64,000 nt of DNA from Fodinicurvata fenggangensis DSM 21160 (lineage in GTDB: Bacteria; Pseudomonadota; Alphaproteobacteria; Kiloniellales; DSM-21159), in the NCBI RefSeq assembly GCF_000686045.1, contig NZ_JMLV01000002.1:248001-312000 (forward strand). Direction: 5' to 3'. A model generated the notes under the pieces. It ran no database searches. It saw only the letters and a list, made by a program, of their open reading frames with translations, and had not been told where the DNA came from. This document shows, in pieces, positions 26,757 through 36,349 of the stretch (positions within the stretch are counted from its first letter, which is position 1; each line of letters opens with the position of its first letter). The translations under genes were made by a program, and so were the position numbers.

Positions 26757-28478
26757 ATGACGGACCTCTCACAGTCCCGAACCGCAAAGTCCGCGCTATC
26801 TCCCTTCTCCCAACGCATATGGGAGATGAAATACCGCCTGACCTCGGTTGACGGCAGCGTCAAGGAAGAGACCGTCGCCGACAGCTGGGCACGCGTGGCG
26901 CGCGCCCTGGCCGCCCAGGAAGACGAACCCTCCCTCTGGGAGGAGCGGTTTCAGGCCATTCTCGAAGACTTCCGTTTCCTGCCCGGTGGCCGCATCCTGG
27001 CCGGCAGCGGCAGTGAACGGGATGTCACCCTGTTCAACTGCTTTGTCATGGGCACGATCCCCGACGACCTGGGCGGGATCTTCGAGCATCTGCGCGAGGC
27101 GGCCCTGACGCTGCAGCAGGGCGGCGGCATCGGCTATGACTTCTCGACCTTGAGGCCCACAGGCGCCCATATTCGCAGCATCGATGCCGAGGCCTCCGGC
27201 CCGGTCAGCTTCATGGAGGTTTGGGATCGCATGTGCGCGACCATCATGTCCGCCGGCGCTCGACGGGGCGCCATGATGGGCACCTTGCGCTGTGATCATC
27301 CGGATATCGAGCGGTTCATTGCCGCCAAGCAACAGAAGGGGCGCCTGACCAACTTCAACCTGTCGGTCCTGGTTACCGATGCCTTCATGGAGGCCGTACG
27401 CCAGGATCGCGACTGGCCGCTGCGATTCGAGGGCAGGACCTGGCGCAGCCTGCCGGCACGTACACTCTGGAACCGGATTCTCGAAAGCACTTACGCCTAC
27501 TCCGAGCCCGGCGTGATCTTCATTGACCGCATCAACCGTCTGAACAACCTGGCCTACTGCGAACAGATCAGCGCAACGAATCCCTGCGGGGAGCAGCCCT
27601 TGCCGCCCTACGGCGCCTGCCTCCTGGGGTCGGTGAATCTTATGGCGCTGGTCCGCCACCCCTTCACGGAACAGGCGGACCTAGACCTGGACGCATTGGA
27701 GCAGGTGACACGTACGGCCGTACGCCTGCTGGACAATGCCATCGACTCTTCGCGCTTCCCCCTCGTGCAACAGGAACGCGAGGCACATACCAAGCGGCGC
27801 ATCGGCCTGGGCGTAACCGGGCTGGCCGATGCCCTGATCTGCTGCAACCTGCGCTATGGAAGTCCCGAAGCCCTGGCGGCCATACGCCGCTGGATGACGG
27901 TCCTGCGCCGGGCCGCCTACGAGGCCTCCTGCGACCTGGCCGTCGAAAAGGGGCCTTTCCCGCTGTTTGATGCAAAGCACTTCCTGGCCGGTGAAGGCCT
28001 GGCCTGGCTGGACGACGACTTGCGCGGGCGGATCGCCGAACACGGCCTGCGCAATGCCCTGCTGACCTCGATCGCGCCCACAGGCACCATTTCCCTGCTG
28101 GCGGACAACGTCTCTTCGGGCATCGAGCCGGTGTTCGCCTATGGCTACACCCGCAACCTCCTGACCCGCAGCGGCGAGCGGCAGCAGGAGGAGGTCACGG
28201 ATCCCGCCTACAAGCTCTACCGGCAAGACTTCGAGACAGATCCCCCGGACGACATCTTCGTGGATGCCCGCAGCCTGTCGCCACGCGCCCACCTGGAAAC
28301 CCAGGCCGTGGTACAGGACTACATCGATGCCGCGGTCTCGAAGACCGTCAATGTACCGGAGGACATGGCTTTCGAGGATTTCAAGGGTCTCTACGATCTG
28401 GCCTGGGACCTGGGCTGCAAAGGCTGCACCACCTACCGCCCCAGCAAAGTGCGCGGCGCTGTGCTGGAAGTGACATGA
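26757..28478 (+). CDS. nrdJ: Adenosylcobalamin-dependent (class II) ribonucleotide reductase
   Basis: Cytoplasmic enzyme of 573 aa reducing ribonucleotides to deoxyribonucleotides with a B12-generated thiyl radical. The active-site motif NPCGEQPLPPYGACLLGSVNL is present (residues about 279-299), as is the redox cysteine in FNCFVMG. The RRIGLGVTGLAD segment, SIAPTGTIS phosphate loop and a C-terminal GCKGCTTYRPS thiol tail follow. It is a short version with no ATP-cone regulatory domain at the N-terminus. The ATG at 26757 follows AGGG. A PduO-type adenosyltransferase at 41.6 kb could supply its cofactor. Confidence 0.92.
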   Translation: MTDLSQSRTAKSALSPFSQRIWEMKYRLTSVDGSVKEETVADSWARVARALAAQEDEPSLWEERFQAILEDFRFLPGGRILAGSGSERDVTLFNCFVMGTIPDDLGGIFEHLREAALTLQQGGGIGYDFSTLRPTGAHIRSIDAEASGPVSFMEVWDRMCATIMSAGARRGAMMGTLRCDHPDIERFIAAKQQKGRLTNFNLSVLVTDAFMEAVRQDRDWPLRFEGRTWRSLPARTLWNRILESTYAYSEPGVIFIDRINRLNNLAYCEQISATNPCGEQPLPPYGACLLGSVNLMALVRHPFTEQADLDLDALEQVTRTAVRLLDNAIDSSRFPLVQQEREAHTKRRIGLGVTGLADALICCNLRYGSPEALAAIRRWMTVLRRAAYEASCDLAVEKGPFPLFDAKHFLAGEGLAWLDDDLRGRIAEHGLRNALLTSIAPTGTISLLADNVSSGIEPVFAYGYTRNLLTRSGERQQEEVTDPAYKLYRQDFETDPPDDIFVDARSLSPRAHLETQAVVQDYIDAAVSKTVNVPEDMAFEDFKGLYDLAWDLGCKGCTTYRPSKVRGAVLEVT

Positions 28479-28598
28479 TGGGCCTTGGGGTCCGCTTGTA
28501 TCGGACGCTTCGAATCCCTGCCTGCTTGTCCCGAAAAACCGCGGCGCAGCGGCATCTTAGAAGAGCCCGGCACGAACGCGCTGACGGCGCGAACCGCC

Positions 28599-29186
28599 TC
28601 ACTCCTCCAGATGCCGACCCTCCAGGTAGAAATCGATCAGCGCATGGGCCTCCGGCCCGCTCCAGGGGGCGATGCCCTCGATACGGCCGACCACCTGGCC
28701 CTGCGAATCGACAATGAAGGTGGTGGGCAGGCCACGCACCTGGAATTCGCGCGCAAGCTCGCTCTTGGGATCCAGGTAGACATCCAGGTTCGTCAGTCCG
28801 TGCTGCTCGAAGAAAGGCAGCACCTGCGCCGCACCGCCCCGATCGTTGGAAATCGTCAGGACCTGCAGATCCTCGCCGCCACGCTCCGCCTGCAGCGCGT
28901 CCAGGTCCGGTAGCTCCTCGATGCAGGGCGCACACCACGTGGCCCAGAAATTGACCACCAGAAGCTGTCCCTCGAAATCACCGATATGGCGCTCGACGTC
29001 CTTCCCGTCCCGGTACGCGGTGAATGCTGCTTCGGGTGTCTCGTCAAAGGGGATGATTTCGACATAGCTGTCGGCAAAGGCGCCTTCGCGCGGCGGCGCC
29101 GGTTGAGCCGCAGCCAACCCTGCGGTCAGCAGCAAGCTGGCCAGCACTGCGCTTGCGCGAAAAAGGTTTTTGTTCATGCCTGTCAT
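28599..29186 (-). CDS. tlpA: TlpA-like periplasmic thiol:disulfide oxidoreductase
   Basis: Exported thioredoxin-like protein of 195 aa. A signal peptide or anchor (residues about 5-27, ending LAAAQP) is followed by a thioredoxin domain with active site WCAPC and the cis-proline loop GLPTTF. TlpA/ResA relatives keep periplasmic cysteines reduced for cytochrome assembly, for example metallation of oxidase CuA sites. Starts at 29186 and 29177 are both possible, neither with a good ribosome site. Only 19 bp separates it from argH, which is divergent. Confidence 0.88.
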   Translation of the reverse strand: MTGMNKNLFRASAVLASLLLTAGLAAAQPAPPREGAFADSYVEIIPFDETPEAAFTAYRDGKDVERHIGDFEGQLLVVNFWATWCAPCIEELPDLDALQAERGGEDLQVLTISNDRGGAAQVLPFFEQHGLTNLDVYLDPKSELAREFQVRGLPTTFIVDSQGQVVGRIEGIAPWSGPEAHALIDFYLEGRHLEE

Positions 29187-29205
29187 CCGCTAAACAATTC
29201 CGCTC

Positions 29206-30645
29206 ATGAGTACGCAATCTCCCCGGGACCGCAAGGGGTCCGACAGTCATTCAGGAAACGCCGCCAGCAATACAATGTGGGGCGGTCGCTTCACCACGGC
29301 ACCCTCCGAGGTGATGGAGCGCATCAATGCCTCCATCGACGTGGACCGCCGCTTCTACGCCCAGGATATCCGGGCCAGTCAAGCACACGCGGCCATGCTG
29401 GCGGAATGCGGCATTCTTACCCAGGAGGACAATGCCGCCATCCAGGATGGCCTGGAGCGTATCCGGCAGGAGATCGAGGACGGCGCATTCACCTTCTCCG
29501 CCGCGCTCGAGGACATCCACATGAACGTGGAGTCCCGCCTGCGCGAATTGATCGGAGAGCCGGCCGGACGTCTGCATACCGCACGCTCGCGCAATGATCA
29601 GGTGGCCACTGATTTCCGCCTGTGGGTGCGCGATACCATTGATGTGCTGGACGATCTTTTGGCCGACCTGCAATCCGCCTTGCTGGACCAGGCCGAGGCC
29701 GAATCCGAAACCATCATGCCGGGCTATACCCACCTTCAGGCGGCCCAGCCCGTGACCTTCGCCCATCACCTTCTGGCCTATGTGGAGATGCTGGGACGCG
29801 ATCGCGGACGCCTCGCCGACTGCCGCAAGCGCCTGAACGAATCGCCTTTGGGTTCCGCCGCCCTGGCCGGCACCAGCTTTCCCATCGATCGCGAGATGAC
29901 GGCACGGACGCTGGGTTTCGAGCGGCCCATGGCCAACTCCCTGGATGCCGTCTCCGACCGCGATTTCGCGGTCGAGTTTCTCTCGGCGGCCAGCCTCTTG
30001 GGTGTACATCTCTCGCGCTTCGCCGAAGAGATCGTGATCTGGTGCTCCGAGGGCTTCCGCTTCATCCAGTTGAGCGATGCCTTCACCACCGGCAGTTCCA
30101 TCATGCCGCAGAAGAAGAATCCCGATGCAGCCGAACTTGTGCGTGCCAAGCCCGGACGCCTGATCGGCGCGCTCAATACCCTGCTGATCGTCATGAAGGG
30201 CCTGCCGCTGGCCTATGGCAAGGACATGCAGGAGGACAAGGAGCCGGTCTTCGAGGCCGCCGACACCCTGGCGCTGGCGCTGTCCGCCACCACCGGCATG
30301 GTACGCGACATGAAGGCCGATCGCGCGCGCATGCTTGCGGCCACGACCAAGGGCTATCTCACAGCCACCGACCTGGCCGACTGGTTGGTGCGCGTCCTGA
30401 ACCTGCCTTTCCGCCAGGCCCATCACGTGACCGGCTCCCTGGTGGCCAAGGCCGAAGCCGATGGCCGCGATCTTGCCGAGCTTTCGCTTGAGGAAATGCA
30501 GGCCGTGGAGTCCCGCATCACCAAGGATGTCTATGAGGTACTGACCGTGGAGCGCTCGGTAGCCAGCCGTCGCTCACAGGGCGGCACCGCGCCAGAGCGG
30601 GTCCGCGAGGCCATCGCCGCAGCCCGGGAAAGGTTCCTGCCATGA
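29206..30645 (+). CDS. argH: Argininosuccinate lyase
   Basis: Cytoplasmic enzyme of 479 aa in the fumarase/aspartase superfamily, cleaving argininosuccinate to arginine and fumarate. Signature [12 protein letters not shown] carries the catalytic-loop serine. [12 protein letters not shown] and [17 protein letters not shown] are the other conserved regions. About 20 polar residues precede the family core (MWGGRFT). Its stop overlaps the start of a small lipoprotein gene (ATGA). Confidence 0.97.
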   Translation: MSTQSPRDRKGSDSHSGNAASNTMWGGRFTTAPSEVMERINASIDVDRRFYAQDIRASQAHAAMLAECGILTQEDNAAIQDGLERIRQEIEDGAFTFSAALEDIHMNVESRLRELIGEPAGRLHTARSRNDQVATDFRLWVRDTIDVLDDLLADLQSALLDQAEAESETIMPGYTHLQAAQPVTFAHHLLAYVEMLGRDRGRLADCRKRLNESPLGSAALAGTSFPIDREMTARTLGFERPMANSLDAVSDRDFAVEFLSAASLLGVHLSRFAEEIVIWCSEGFRFIQLSDAFTTGSSIMPQKKNPDAAELVRAKPGRLIGALNTLLIVMKGLPLAYGKDMQEDKEPVFEAADTLALALSATTGMVRDMKADRARMLAATTKGYLTATDLADWLVRVLNLPFRQAHHVTGSLVAKAEADGRDLAELSLEEMQAVESRITKDVYEVLTVERSVASRRSQGGTAPERVREAIAAARERFLP

Positions 30646-30821
30646 CACGTCTGTCTCGTTCCGTCTTGTTGCTTGCACTGCTTTCAGCCCTGGTGCTGCC
30701 TGCCTGCGGAAAGAAGGGGACCATCAACCCCCCTGAAGATCGCGAGGATGCCTTCACCTACCCCGAGGTTTATCCGAAACCCTCGACTGTTGTGCCCTCG
30801 CGTAAATCGGACGACGACTAA
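30642..30821 (+). CDS. Small LptM-like lipoprotein (59 aa)
   Basis: This short gene encodes [20 protein letters not shown] followed by ACGKKG. It has a basic start, a hydrophobic core and the lipobox LPAC, so a mature lipoprotein of about 38 residues is lipidated on Cys22. The CGKKG(T) start of the mature part resembles LptM/YifL, a small lipoprotein that assists LptD maturation in E. coli. The rest is Pro-rich and acidic. It overlaps argH by 4 nt and precedes lysA, the usual place for this lipoprotein. The function is inferred. Confidence 0.8.
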   Translation: MTRLSRSVLLLALLSALVLPACGKKGTINPPEDREDAFTYPEVYPKPSTVVPSRKSDDD

Positions 30822-30846
30822 GCCCCTTTGGAAGCCCCGTAATACC

Positions 30847-32112
30847 ATGAACGCCTTTGCCTACCGTGACGGCAGCCTGCATGCCGAAGACCTGCCGTTG
30901 GCTCAGCTGATCGAGGAAGTGGGCACACCCGCCTTCATCTACTCGCAGGCGGCCCTGGAATCGGCCTATCGACGCTTCGCGAGCGCCCTCGAAGGGGCCG
31001 GCCTGAATGCCCAGGTTTGTTATGCCGTGAAGGCCAATCCGCACCTGGCGGTCATCCGCACCTTTGCCGAGCTGGGCGCCGGCGCCGACGTGGTTTCGGA
31101 AGGCGAGTTGCGCCGCGCCCTAGCAGCCGGCGTTCCCGGAGAAAAGATCGTCTTCGCCGGGGTTGGCAAGAGCGATGCCGAGATGGCCCTGGGACTGGAG
31201 TCCGGCATCCTGCAGTTCAACGTGGAATCCCGCGAGGAGCTGCGGCGCCTGGACAGCGTTGCCCGCGCTCAGGGAAAAACAGCGCCTGTCGCACTGCGTG
31301 TCAATCCCGATGTGGACGCGAAAACGCACGCCAAGATCACCACGGGGAAATCCGAGAACAAGTTCGGCATCGACTTGCAGGACGTGCCCGGACTGCTGCA
31401 CCTGGCCGATGACCTGCCGGGTGTTCAAATCGAAGGCTTGGCCGTGCACATCGGGTCCCAGATCACGCAGCTTGCGCCCTTCGAGGCCGCCTTCCAGAGG
31501 ATCGCGGACCTCTTCACCCAGCTGCGCCGGGCCGGACACGACCTGAAACGCCTGGATGCGGGGGGCGGGCTCGGAATCGCCTACCAGGGCGAGGGCCTGC
31601 CGTCGGTGGAGGACTATGCCGCCGTGGTCCGCCGGACACTCGGTCCACTGGAGGTCCCCCTGATCTTCGAGCCGGGCCGCCACCTTGTTGGCGATGCCGG
31701 AATCCTGCTCTCTCGCGTGCTGTTCGTGAAACAGGGACGCAGCCGGCGCTTTGTCATCCTGGACGCCGCCATGAACGACCTTCTGCGCCCGGCCCTCTAT
31801 GACGCCTGGCATGACATCCTGCCCCTGCGTGAAGCCGGCCCGGATATGGCGCAAAAGGCCTGTGACGTTGTCGGCCCCGTCTGCGAAAGCAGCGATGTCT
31901 TTGCCACGGGGCGCCTGCTGCCCGAACTGGGGCCCGGCGACGGTCTGGCCATCTGCGCTGCCGGCGCCTATGGGGCCACCATGTCCTCGACCTACAATTC
32001 ACGCCTGCCGGCCCCCGAAGTCATGGTTTCGGGCAAGGACTACAGCATCATACGTGCGCGGCCCGGCCATGCGGACTTGATGGCCCAGGAAAAGCTTCCG
32101 GAGTGGTCTTAG
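30847..32112 (+). CDS. lysA: Diaminopimelate decarboxylase
   Basis: PLP enzyme of 421 aa catalysing the last lysine step, meso-diaminopimelate to lysine. The PLP lysine lies in CYAVKANPHLAVIR; the glycine loop is DAGGGLGIAY; and the C-terminal active-site cysteine is in GPVCESSDV. The ATG at 30847 gives the family N-terminus (MNAFAYRDG). It follows argH and the lipoprotein gene in one transcript unit. Its substrate is the product of DapF, encoded at 51.1 kb. Confidence 0.95.
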   Translation: MNAFAYRDGSLHAEDLPLAQLIEEVGTPAFIYSQAALESAYRRFASALEGAGLNAQVCYAVKANPHLAVIRTFAELGAGADVVSEGELRRALAAGVPGEKIVFAGVGKSDAEMALGLESGILQFNVESREELRRLDSVARAQGKTAPVALRVNPDVDAKTHAKITTGKSENKFGIDLQDVPGLLHLADDLPGVQIEGLAVHIGSQITQLAPFEAAFQRIADLFTQLRRAGHDLKRLDAGGGLGIAYQGEGLPSVEDYAAVVRRTLGPLEVPLIFEPGRHLVGDAGILLSRVLFVKQGRSRRFVILDAAMNDLLRPALYDAWHDILPLREAGPDMAQKACDVVGPVCESSDVFATGRLLPELGPGDGLAICAAGAYGATMSSTYNSRLPAPEVMVSGKDYSIIRARPGHADLMAQEKLPEWS

Positions 32113-32426
32113 CGGACGTCATTCCTGCCTGCAAACCGCCATCTTTGCCGAAGAGTCTGAAAACAGACACTTCAGACAGCCTGCCAGCTCCTGTATCGTG
32201 ATCGGGAACCATTGAAGCAGGAAAGAAGCCACTATGGAGTCGGCCGCGCGCCCCTGTGTAGCAGCCCATATGTTCCGAGGCCTGCCCCTCTGGGCTTGCG
32301 CTTCGACATGATCAGCTGCGCCAGCCTATCGCTCGTCCCGGAGCAATCTGTTCAGGCCCATGGCCCTTCGACGCCGGAAGACCGCGTGAGCCGTATTGGC
32401 GTCGCGGTCGGTCAGGAGAGGGTCTG
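32113..32426 (+). other. Intergenic region lysA to DUF4175 gene
   Basis: 314 bases with no convincing gene. A hairpin GAAG-TCTG around AAAA (about 32149-32170) sits just after lysA but lacks a U-run. A 25-codon frame from the ATG at 32234, with GGAAAGAAG upstream, ends at 32311 and has no recognisable features. AGGAGAGGG close to 32414 is the ribosome site of the next gene. Confidence 0.4.
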
Positions 32427-34892
32427 ATGCGCTTTCGCTGGCTCCAGTGGCTTTCAAGCGCCGCCCTGGTCTGGGAAACGCTTTGGCCGCGCCTCTGGCC
32501 CCTGGGCGGACTCTGCGGGCTGTTCCTTCTGGTGGCCTTGAGTGGCCTGTTGCCGCTGCTCCCCGGCTGGTTACATGGGCTGGTCCTGGCCGGCTTTGGC
32601 CTTGCAGGGCTGCTGCTCGTCTATCGGGCATTACACGATCTGCGCTGGCCCAGCCGGAACGCCGCGCAACGCCGCCTCGAGCGGGACAGTACGCTTGCAC
32701 ATCGACCGATCAGCAGCCTGGAGGACAAGCCCGCCGGAGAGGCAAACGGGCTCTCGGCCGGGCTTTGGCATTTGCATCAACAGCGTTTGCAAACGCAATC
32801 CGGTCCCTTGAAGCTGGCAGCACCGCGTGCCGGCTGGAGCCGTGTCGACCCATTCGGATTGCGGGCCGCCCTCTGCCTGCTCTTGCTGATCGCCTTTATC
32901 GGGGTCGGCGCAAACTGGCAGGAAAGATTGGAAGCCGCCGTCAATCCCGCGGCAGTCCCGTCAGGCAGCCTGCCGACGGCAGAACTCGAGGCCTGGATTT
33001 CACCGCCCAATTACGTGGACCGAGCACCGATCTACCTGAGCGAAGACAAGAAGGAACTGGCAATTCCGGAAGGCAGCCGCCTGACGGCACGGGTGAACGG
33101 GGGCACTTCGGCGCCCAGTCTTCAACTTGCTGGGAGCGAGTCCGCTTTCGATGCGGCCGGCAATCGCTTTTTCGAAATCGAAAGCCCCCTGCGTCACCAG
33201 GGCGAACTTGCCATACTGCAGGATGGGCAGGTTCTGGGCCGCTGGACTGTGGAAATTTCAGCCGACGAACCTCCCAAGGTCCGGTTCGAGGAAACGCCTT
33301 CCGAAACGCAGCGCAAGTCACTGCAGTTTGCCTACAAGGCGGAGGATGACCATGGCCTGGCACAGCTGCGGCTCGTGATCCGTCCCATAAGCTCGTCAAT
33401 CGAAGGCAAGCAACTGGAATTGCCGCTCAGCCTGCCACAAGGCACGCCGCTGGAAGCCGAAGGCCGTGGTATAGAGAATCTGACGGCACATCCATGGGCC
33501 GGCCTCAAGGCCCAGGTCTGGCTCGAGGTCGAAGATGCTCGCAACCAGAGCGGAAAGAGCGAAGAGGTCAGGGTAACCCTGCCAGAGCGTGAATTTTCCC
33601 ATCCCGTTGCCCGAACCCTGATCAAGCAGCGCAAGCGCCTGATCCTCAAACCGGGGCTGCATTTCTGGGTCGCCCGGCAACTGGCTGAAGTCGGCGCGCA
33701 AACCCAAGCTTATGACAACGACATCCTGGTGGCTCTGGCGATCCGCTCGGCTGAGCAGCGCCTGCTGCGCGACCGCAGCCGCAAGGCCATGGAGGAGGTG
33801 CAGCGCCTGCTGTGGGATACGGCACTGCACCTGGAGGAAGGCGAATCCGCGCTCGCGGAACAGGATCTGCGGGATCTGCAGGAACAGCTGCAGGAAGCCT
33901 TTGAATCCGGTGCTTCGAGCGAAGAGCTGTCCGGGCTGATGGAGGAACTGGAATCCGCCATGCAGCGTTACCTGCGCGCCTTGATGGAAGAGGCTTTGCG
34001 CGCAGCCGAGAATGGCGATCTTCAGCCGGAACAGCAGCTACAGAGCAATCAGCAAGCCGTCTCTGCCGGACAGCTTCAGGAGATGCTGGATCAGGTACGC
34101 GAGCTTATGCAGAGCGGAAACGAGGAAGCGGCGCGCGAGATGCTCGCTGAGTTGCAGTCCATTCTGGAAAACCTGGAAATGCGGGCCGGACCAACTTCGG
34201 AAATGCAGCAACAGATGCAGCAGTCTCGCGAAATGATGAACCGGCTGCAGGACATCATGCAGGGACAGAGCGACTTGCTGGACGAGAGTTTCAGGCAGTC
34301 CCGCGAGGCCAATCCCGCCGCACCCTCACGGGAGGGACGGACAAATGGAGAAGAAGCCGGGCCTCGGCAAGGCCGAGGACCCGACAGTGCACAGGGCGAG
34401 AACACTCTGTCCCAAGCTGCGGGCGAGCAGGAGAGCCTGAGACGGGAACTGGGCGAACTGATGCGCGAGTACGGCAACATGACAGGCCAGCTGCCCCAGC
34501 CGCTCGGACAGGCCGAAACCAGCATGCGCTCTGCCCGGGATTCCTTGCAGGACGGCCAGCCGGGGCAAGCCGGCGACGCACAGGCCAGAGCTCTGGATCA
34601 ATTGCAGCAGGGTATGGACAGCCTTCTGGAGAATTTCGCCCAACAGATGGGGCAAGGCGCTCCCCAGGGTGCGACCGGCCCTCCGGGCCAGGACGGTGGT
34701 CAGGGCCGCGATCCACTTGGCCGTCGTTACGGAGGTGACGGGCGCAGCCAGGGGGACGCGGTGCAGCTCCCCGAAGCGGGGGATCTCCAACGGGCCCGGG
34801 AAATCCTCGACGAACTGCGCCAGCGCAGCGGACAGCGCGACCGTCCGGAAATGGAGCGTGAGTACCTGGACCGCCTGCTGGAACAGTTCTGA
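32427..34892 (+). CDS. TIGR02302/DUF4175 family membrane protein
   Basis: Large protein of 821 aa, function unknown, conserved in alphaproteobacteria next to lysA and argH. Two or three N-terminal transmembrane helices (about residues 24-46, 49-68 and 142-162) are followed by a beta-rich extracytoplasmic region. A long Gln/Glu/Met-rich coiled-coil section (about residues 440-620) follows, and then a low-complexity Gly/Gln/Pro-rich stretch. The C-terminus (AREILDELRQRSGQRDRPEMEREYLDRLLEQF, residues about 790-821) is the most conserved part of the family. A good AGGAG precedes the ATG. Confidence 0.82.
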   Translation: MRFRWLQWLSSAALVWETLWPRLWPLGGLCGLFLLVALSGLLPLLPGWLHGLVLAGFGLAGLLLVYRALHDLRWPSRNAAQRRLERDSTLAHRPISSLEDKPAGEANGLSAGLWHLHQQRLQTQSGPLKLAAPRAGWSRVDPFGLRAALCLLLLIAFIGVGANWQERLEAAVNPAAVPSGSLPTAELEAWISPPNYVDRAPIYLSEDKKELAIPEGSRLTARVNGGTSAPSLQLAGSESAFDAAGNRFFEIESPLRHQGELAILQDGQVLGRWTVEISADEPPKVRFEETPSETQRKSLQFAYKAEDDHGLAQLRLVIRPISSSIEGKQLELPLSLPQGTPLEAEGRGIENLTAHPWAGLKAQVWLEVEDARNQSGKSEEVRVTLPEREFSHPVARTLIKQRKRLILKPGLHFWVARQLAEVGAQTQAYDNDILVALAIRSAEQRLLRDRSRKAMEEVQRLLWDTALHLEEGESALAEQDLRDLQEQLQEAFESGASSEELSGLMEELESAMQRYLRALMEEALRAAENGDLQPEQQLQSNQQAVSAGQLQEMLDQVRELMQSGNEEAAREMLAELQSILENLEMRAGPTSEMQQQMQQSREMMNRLQDIMQGQSDLLDESFRQSREANPAAPSREGRTNGEEAGPRQGRGPDSAQGENTLSQAAGEQESLRRELGELMREYGNMTGQLPQPLGQAETSMRSARDSLQDGQPGQAGDAQARALDQLQQGMDSLLENFAQQMGQGAPQGATGPPGQDGGQGRDPLGRRYGGDGRSQGDAVQLPEAGDLQRAREILDELRQRSGQRDRPEMEREYLDRLLEQF

Positions 34893-34943
34893 ACATCCGC
34901 TGATAGGGTCCGGCCATTGCCCTTAAGAAGCCGCGGCCCGGAG

Positions 34944-36203
34944 TCAGGAACTGATTCGCACCGGTGCCTGTTTCGGCAAGACGGCCTCGGCCAGTGTTGC
35001 GCCCCGCAAATCGACCCCGGCTATTTCGGCATGGCTCATCACAGCCCCCGTCAGGTTGGCCTTGCGCAGGCGGGCGCCGCGCAGGTCTGCATGGTGGAGC
35101 ACCGCTCGCTCCATCCGCGAAGCCAGCATCCGCTCCTGTCCCAGAGGCAACGGCCCCAGGTCACATTCACGGAGGTTGCAGTGATGCAGGCGCGCACCGG
35201 TCAGATTGATACCTCGCATGTCGGCACCTGACAGGTCGGTCATCCGCAGGTCTGCACCCTCGAGCTGGGCCCCCTGTAGATGAACCCCCTTCATGTCCAG
35301 CCCGTAGAAGACGGCACCACGGGCCTTCATGCCGGCCAGATTCAGCCCAGCCAGGCTCTCCGCGGAACGCAGGTCGATCTCATCCAGCTCTGCGGTGCGA
35401 CCTTCACGTCCCAGACTACTGACATAGCGATCGTGGTCCTGCAGCATTTCCGCCAGCGGACGAGGAAGACTGCTCAAGGGCTTGCCCACCGGAACATCGC
35501 TCAGGACACCGTCCATCTCGGCACCGGAAAAATCCGTCTCCACGGTTTGTGTGTGACAGATCACGGCTTCACGCAGATCCGCGCCGGAAAGATCGGCCCC
35601 GCTCAGGTCCGCTCCGTCCAGGTTGGCGCCATGCAGGGTGGCCCGTTTCAGGTTGGCACGCACCAGACGGCAGCCCTTCATCACGGCATCTGTGAAATCG
35701 GCGGCCACTGCGGAGGCGCCGGACAGCCGGGCCCGTTCCAGATTGGCATTGATCAGGAGAGCGCCGTCCAGGTTGGAAGGGTCCTTCTCGTGCTCGAGGT
35801 AGTTCAGGCCGTTCTTGCGGTTGCGCATGGCAATCACGCCTTCCCGCAAATCGGCATCGTAGAGATCACTGTCCACCAGAATTGCGCCACGCAGCAGGGC
35901 CCCGCGCAGGTCCGCGCGGCGCAGGCTGGCCCGCGTGAAGTTGGTTTCTCTCAGGTCGGCGGCAAAGAGATTGGCGCCGTCCAGCTTGGCACGGGCAAAG
36001 TTGGCTCCATAGAGCGCAGCTCCGGTGAAGTTGGCCTCGCACAGATCCGCGCCAGAAAAATCGAGCCCTCGCAGGTCCTTGAAGGAGAAATCCGCACGCA
36101 CGCCTCCGTCCTGGCCACGCGACAGCTTTTCATGGCGTTTGCGCAGCCCGTTGACCTGCTCCTGGCTCAGTTTCTCGAAAGCGCTGCTTTTTTCCTGCTG
36201 CAT
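34944..36203 (-). CDS. Pentapeptide-repeat protein with two repeat blocks
   Basis: Protein of 419 aa. A short charged helical N-terminus (residues 1-35) precedes a long A(D/N)LXX pentapeptide array forming a right-handed beta-helix (about residues 38-215, e.g. LSGADLSGADLREAV). A non-repeat insert follows (about 215-275), then a second array (about 276-410, e.g. LEGADLRMTDLSGADM). No signal peptide is seen. Some relatives mimic DNA and protect gyrase, others are adaptors; no function can be assigned. It is convergent with the DUF4175 gene. Confidence 0.85.
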   Translation of the reverse strand: MQQEKSSAFEKLSQEQVNGLRKRHEKLSRGQDGGVRADFSFKDLRGLDFSGADLCEANFTGAALYGANFARAKLDGANLFAADLRETNFTRASLRRADLRGALLRGAILVDSDLYDADLREGVIAMRNRKNGLNYLEHEKDPSNLDGALLINANLERARLSGASAVAADFTDAVMKGCRLVRANLKRATLHGANLDGADLSGADLSGADLREAVICHTQTVETDFSGAEMDGVLSDVPVGKPLSSLPRPLAEMLQDHDRYVSSLGREGRTAELDEIDLRSAESLAGLNLAGMKARGAVFYGLDMKGVHLQGAQLEGADLRMTDLSGADMRGINLTGARLHHCNLRECDLGPLPLGQERMLASRMERAVLHHADLRGARLRKANLTGAVMSHAEIAGVDLRGATLAEAVLPKQAPVRISS

Positions 36204-36349
36204 CGATTAACCCCCGGTCCATGACCGCCATTCAGGCCGGCCTCCTGGCCTGGATTATCGGAGAGTCAAGGTTAACAGAAGGTTGATGCAATCTTCCTAA
36301 AATGCCACTTTAATAGCCTTCGCCTTCAATCACGGCCGTGGGCCTGCCG

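Noticed and set aside
28475-28717. An 80-codon plus-strand frame after nrdJ
   Set aside because: It overlaps tlpA in antisense, is Arg/Pro-rich and lacks a recognisable domain.
32212-32427. A 71-codon frame between lysA and the DUF4175 gene
   Set aside because: It would begin at TTG without a ribosome site, has Cys/Pro-rich random composition and would overlap the next start.
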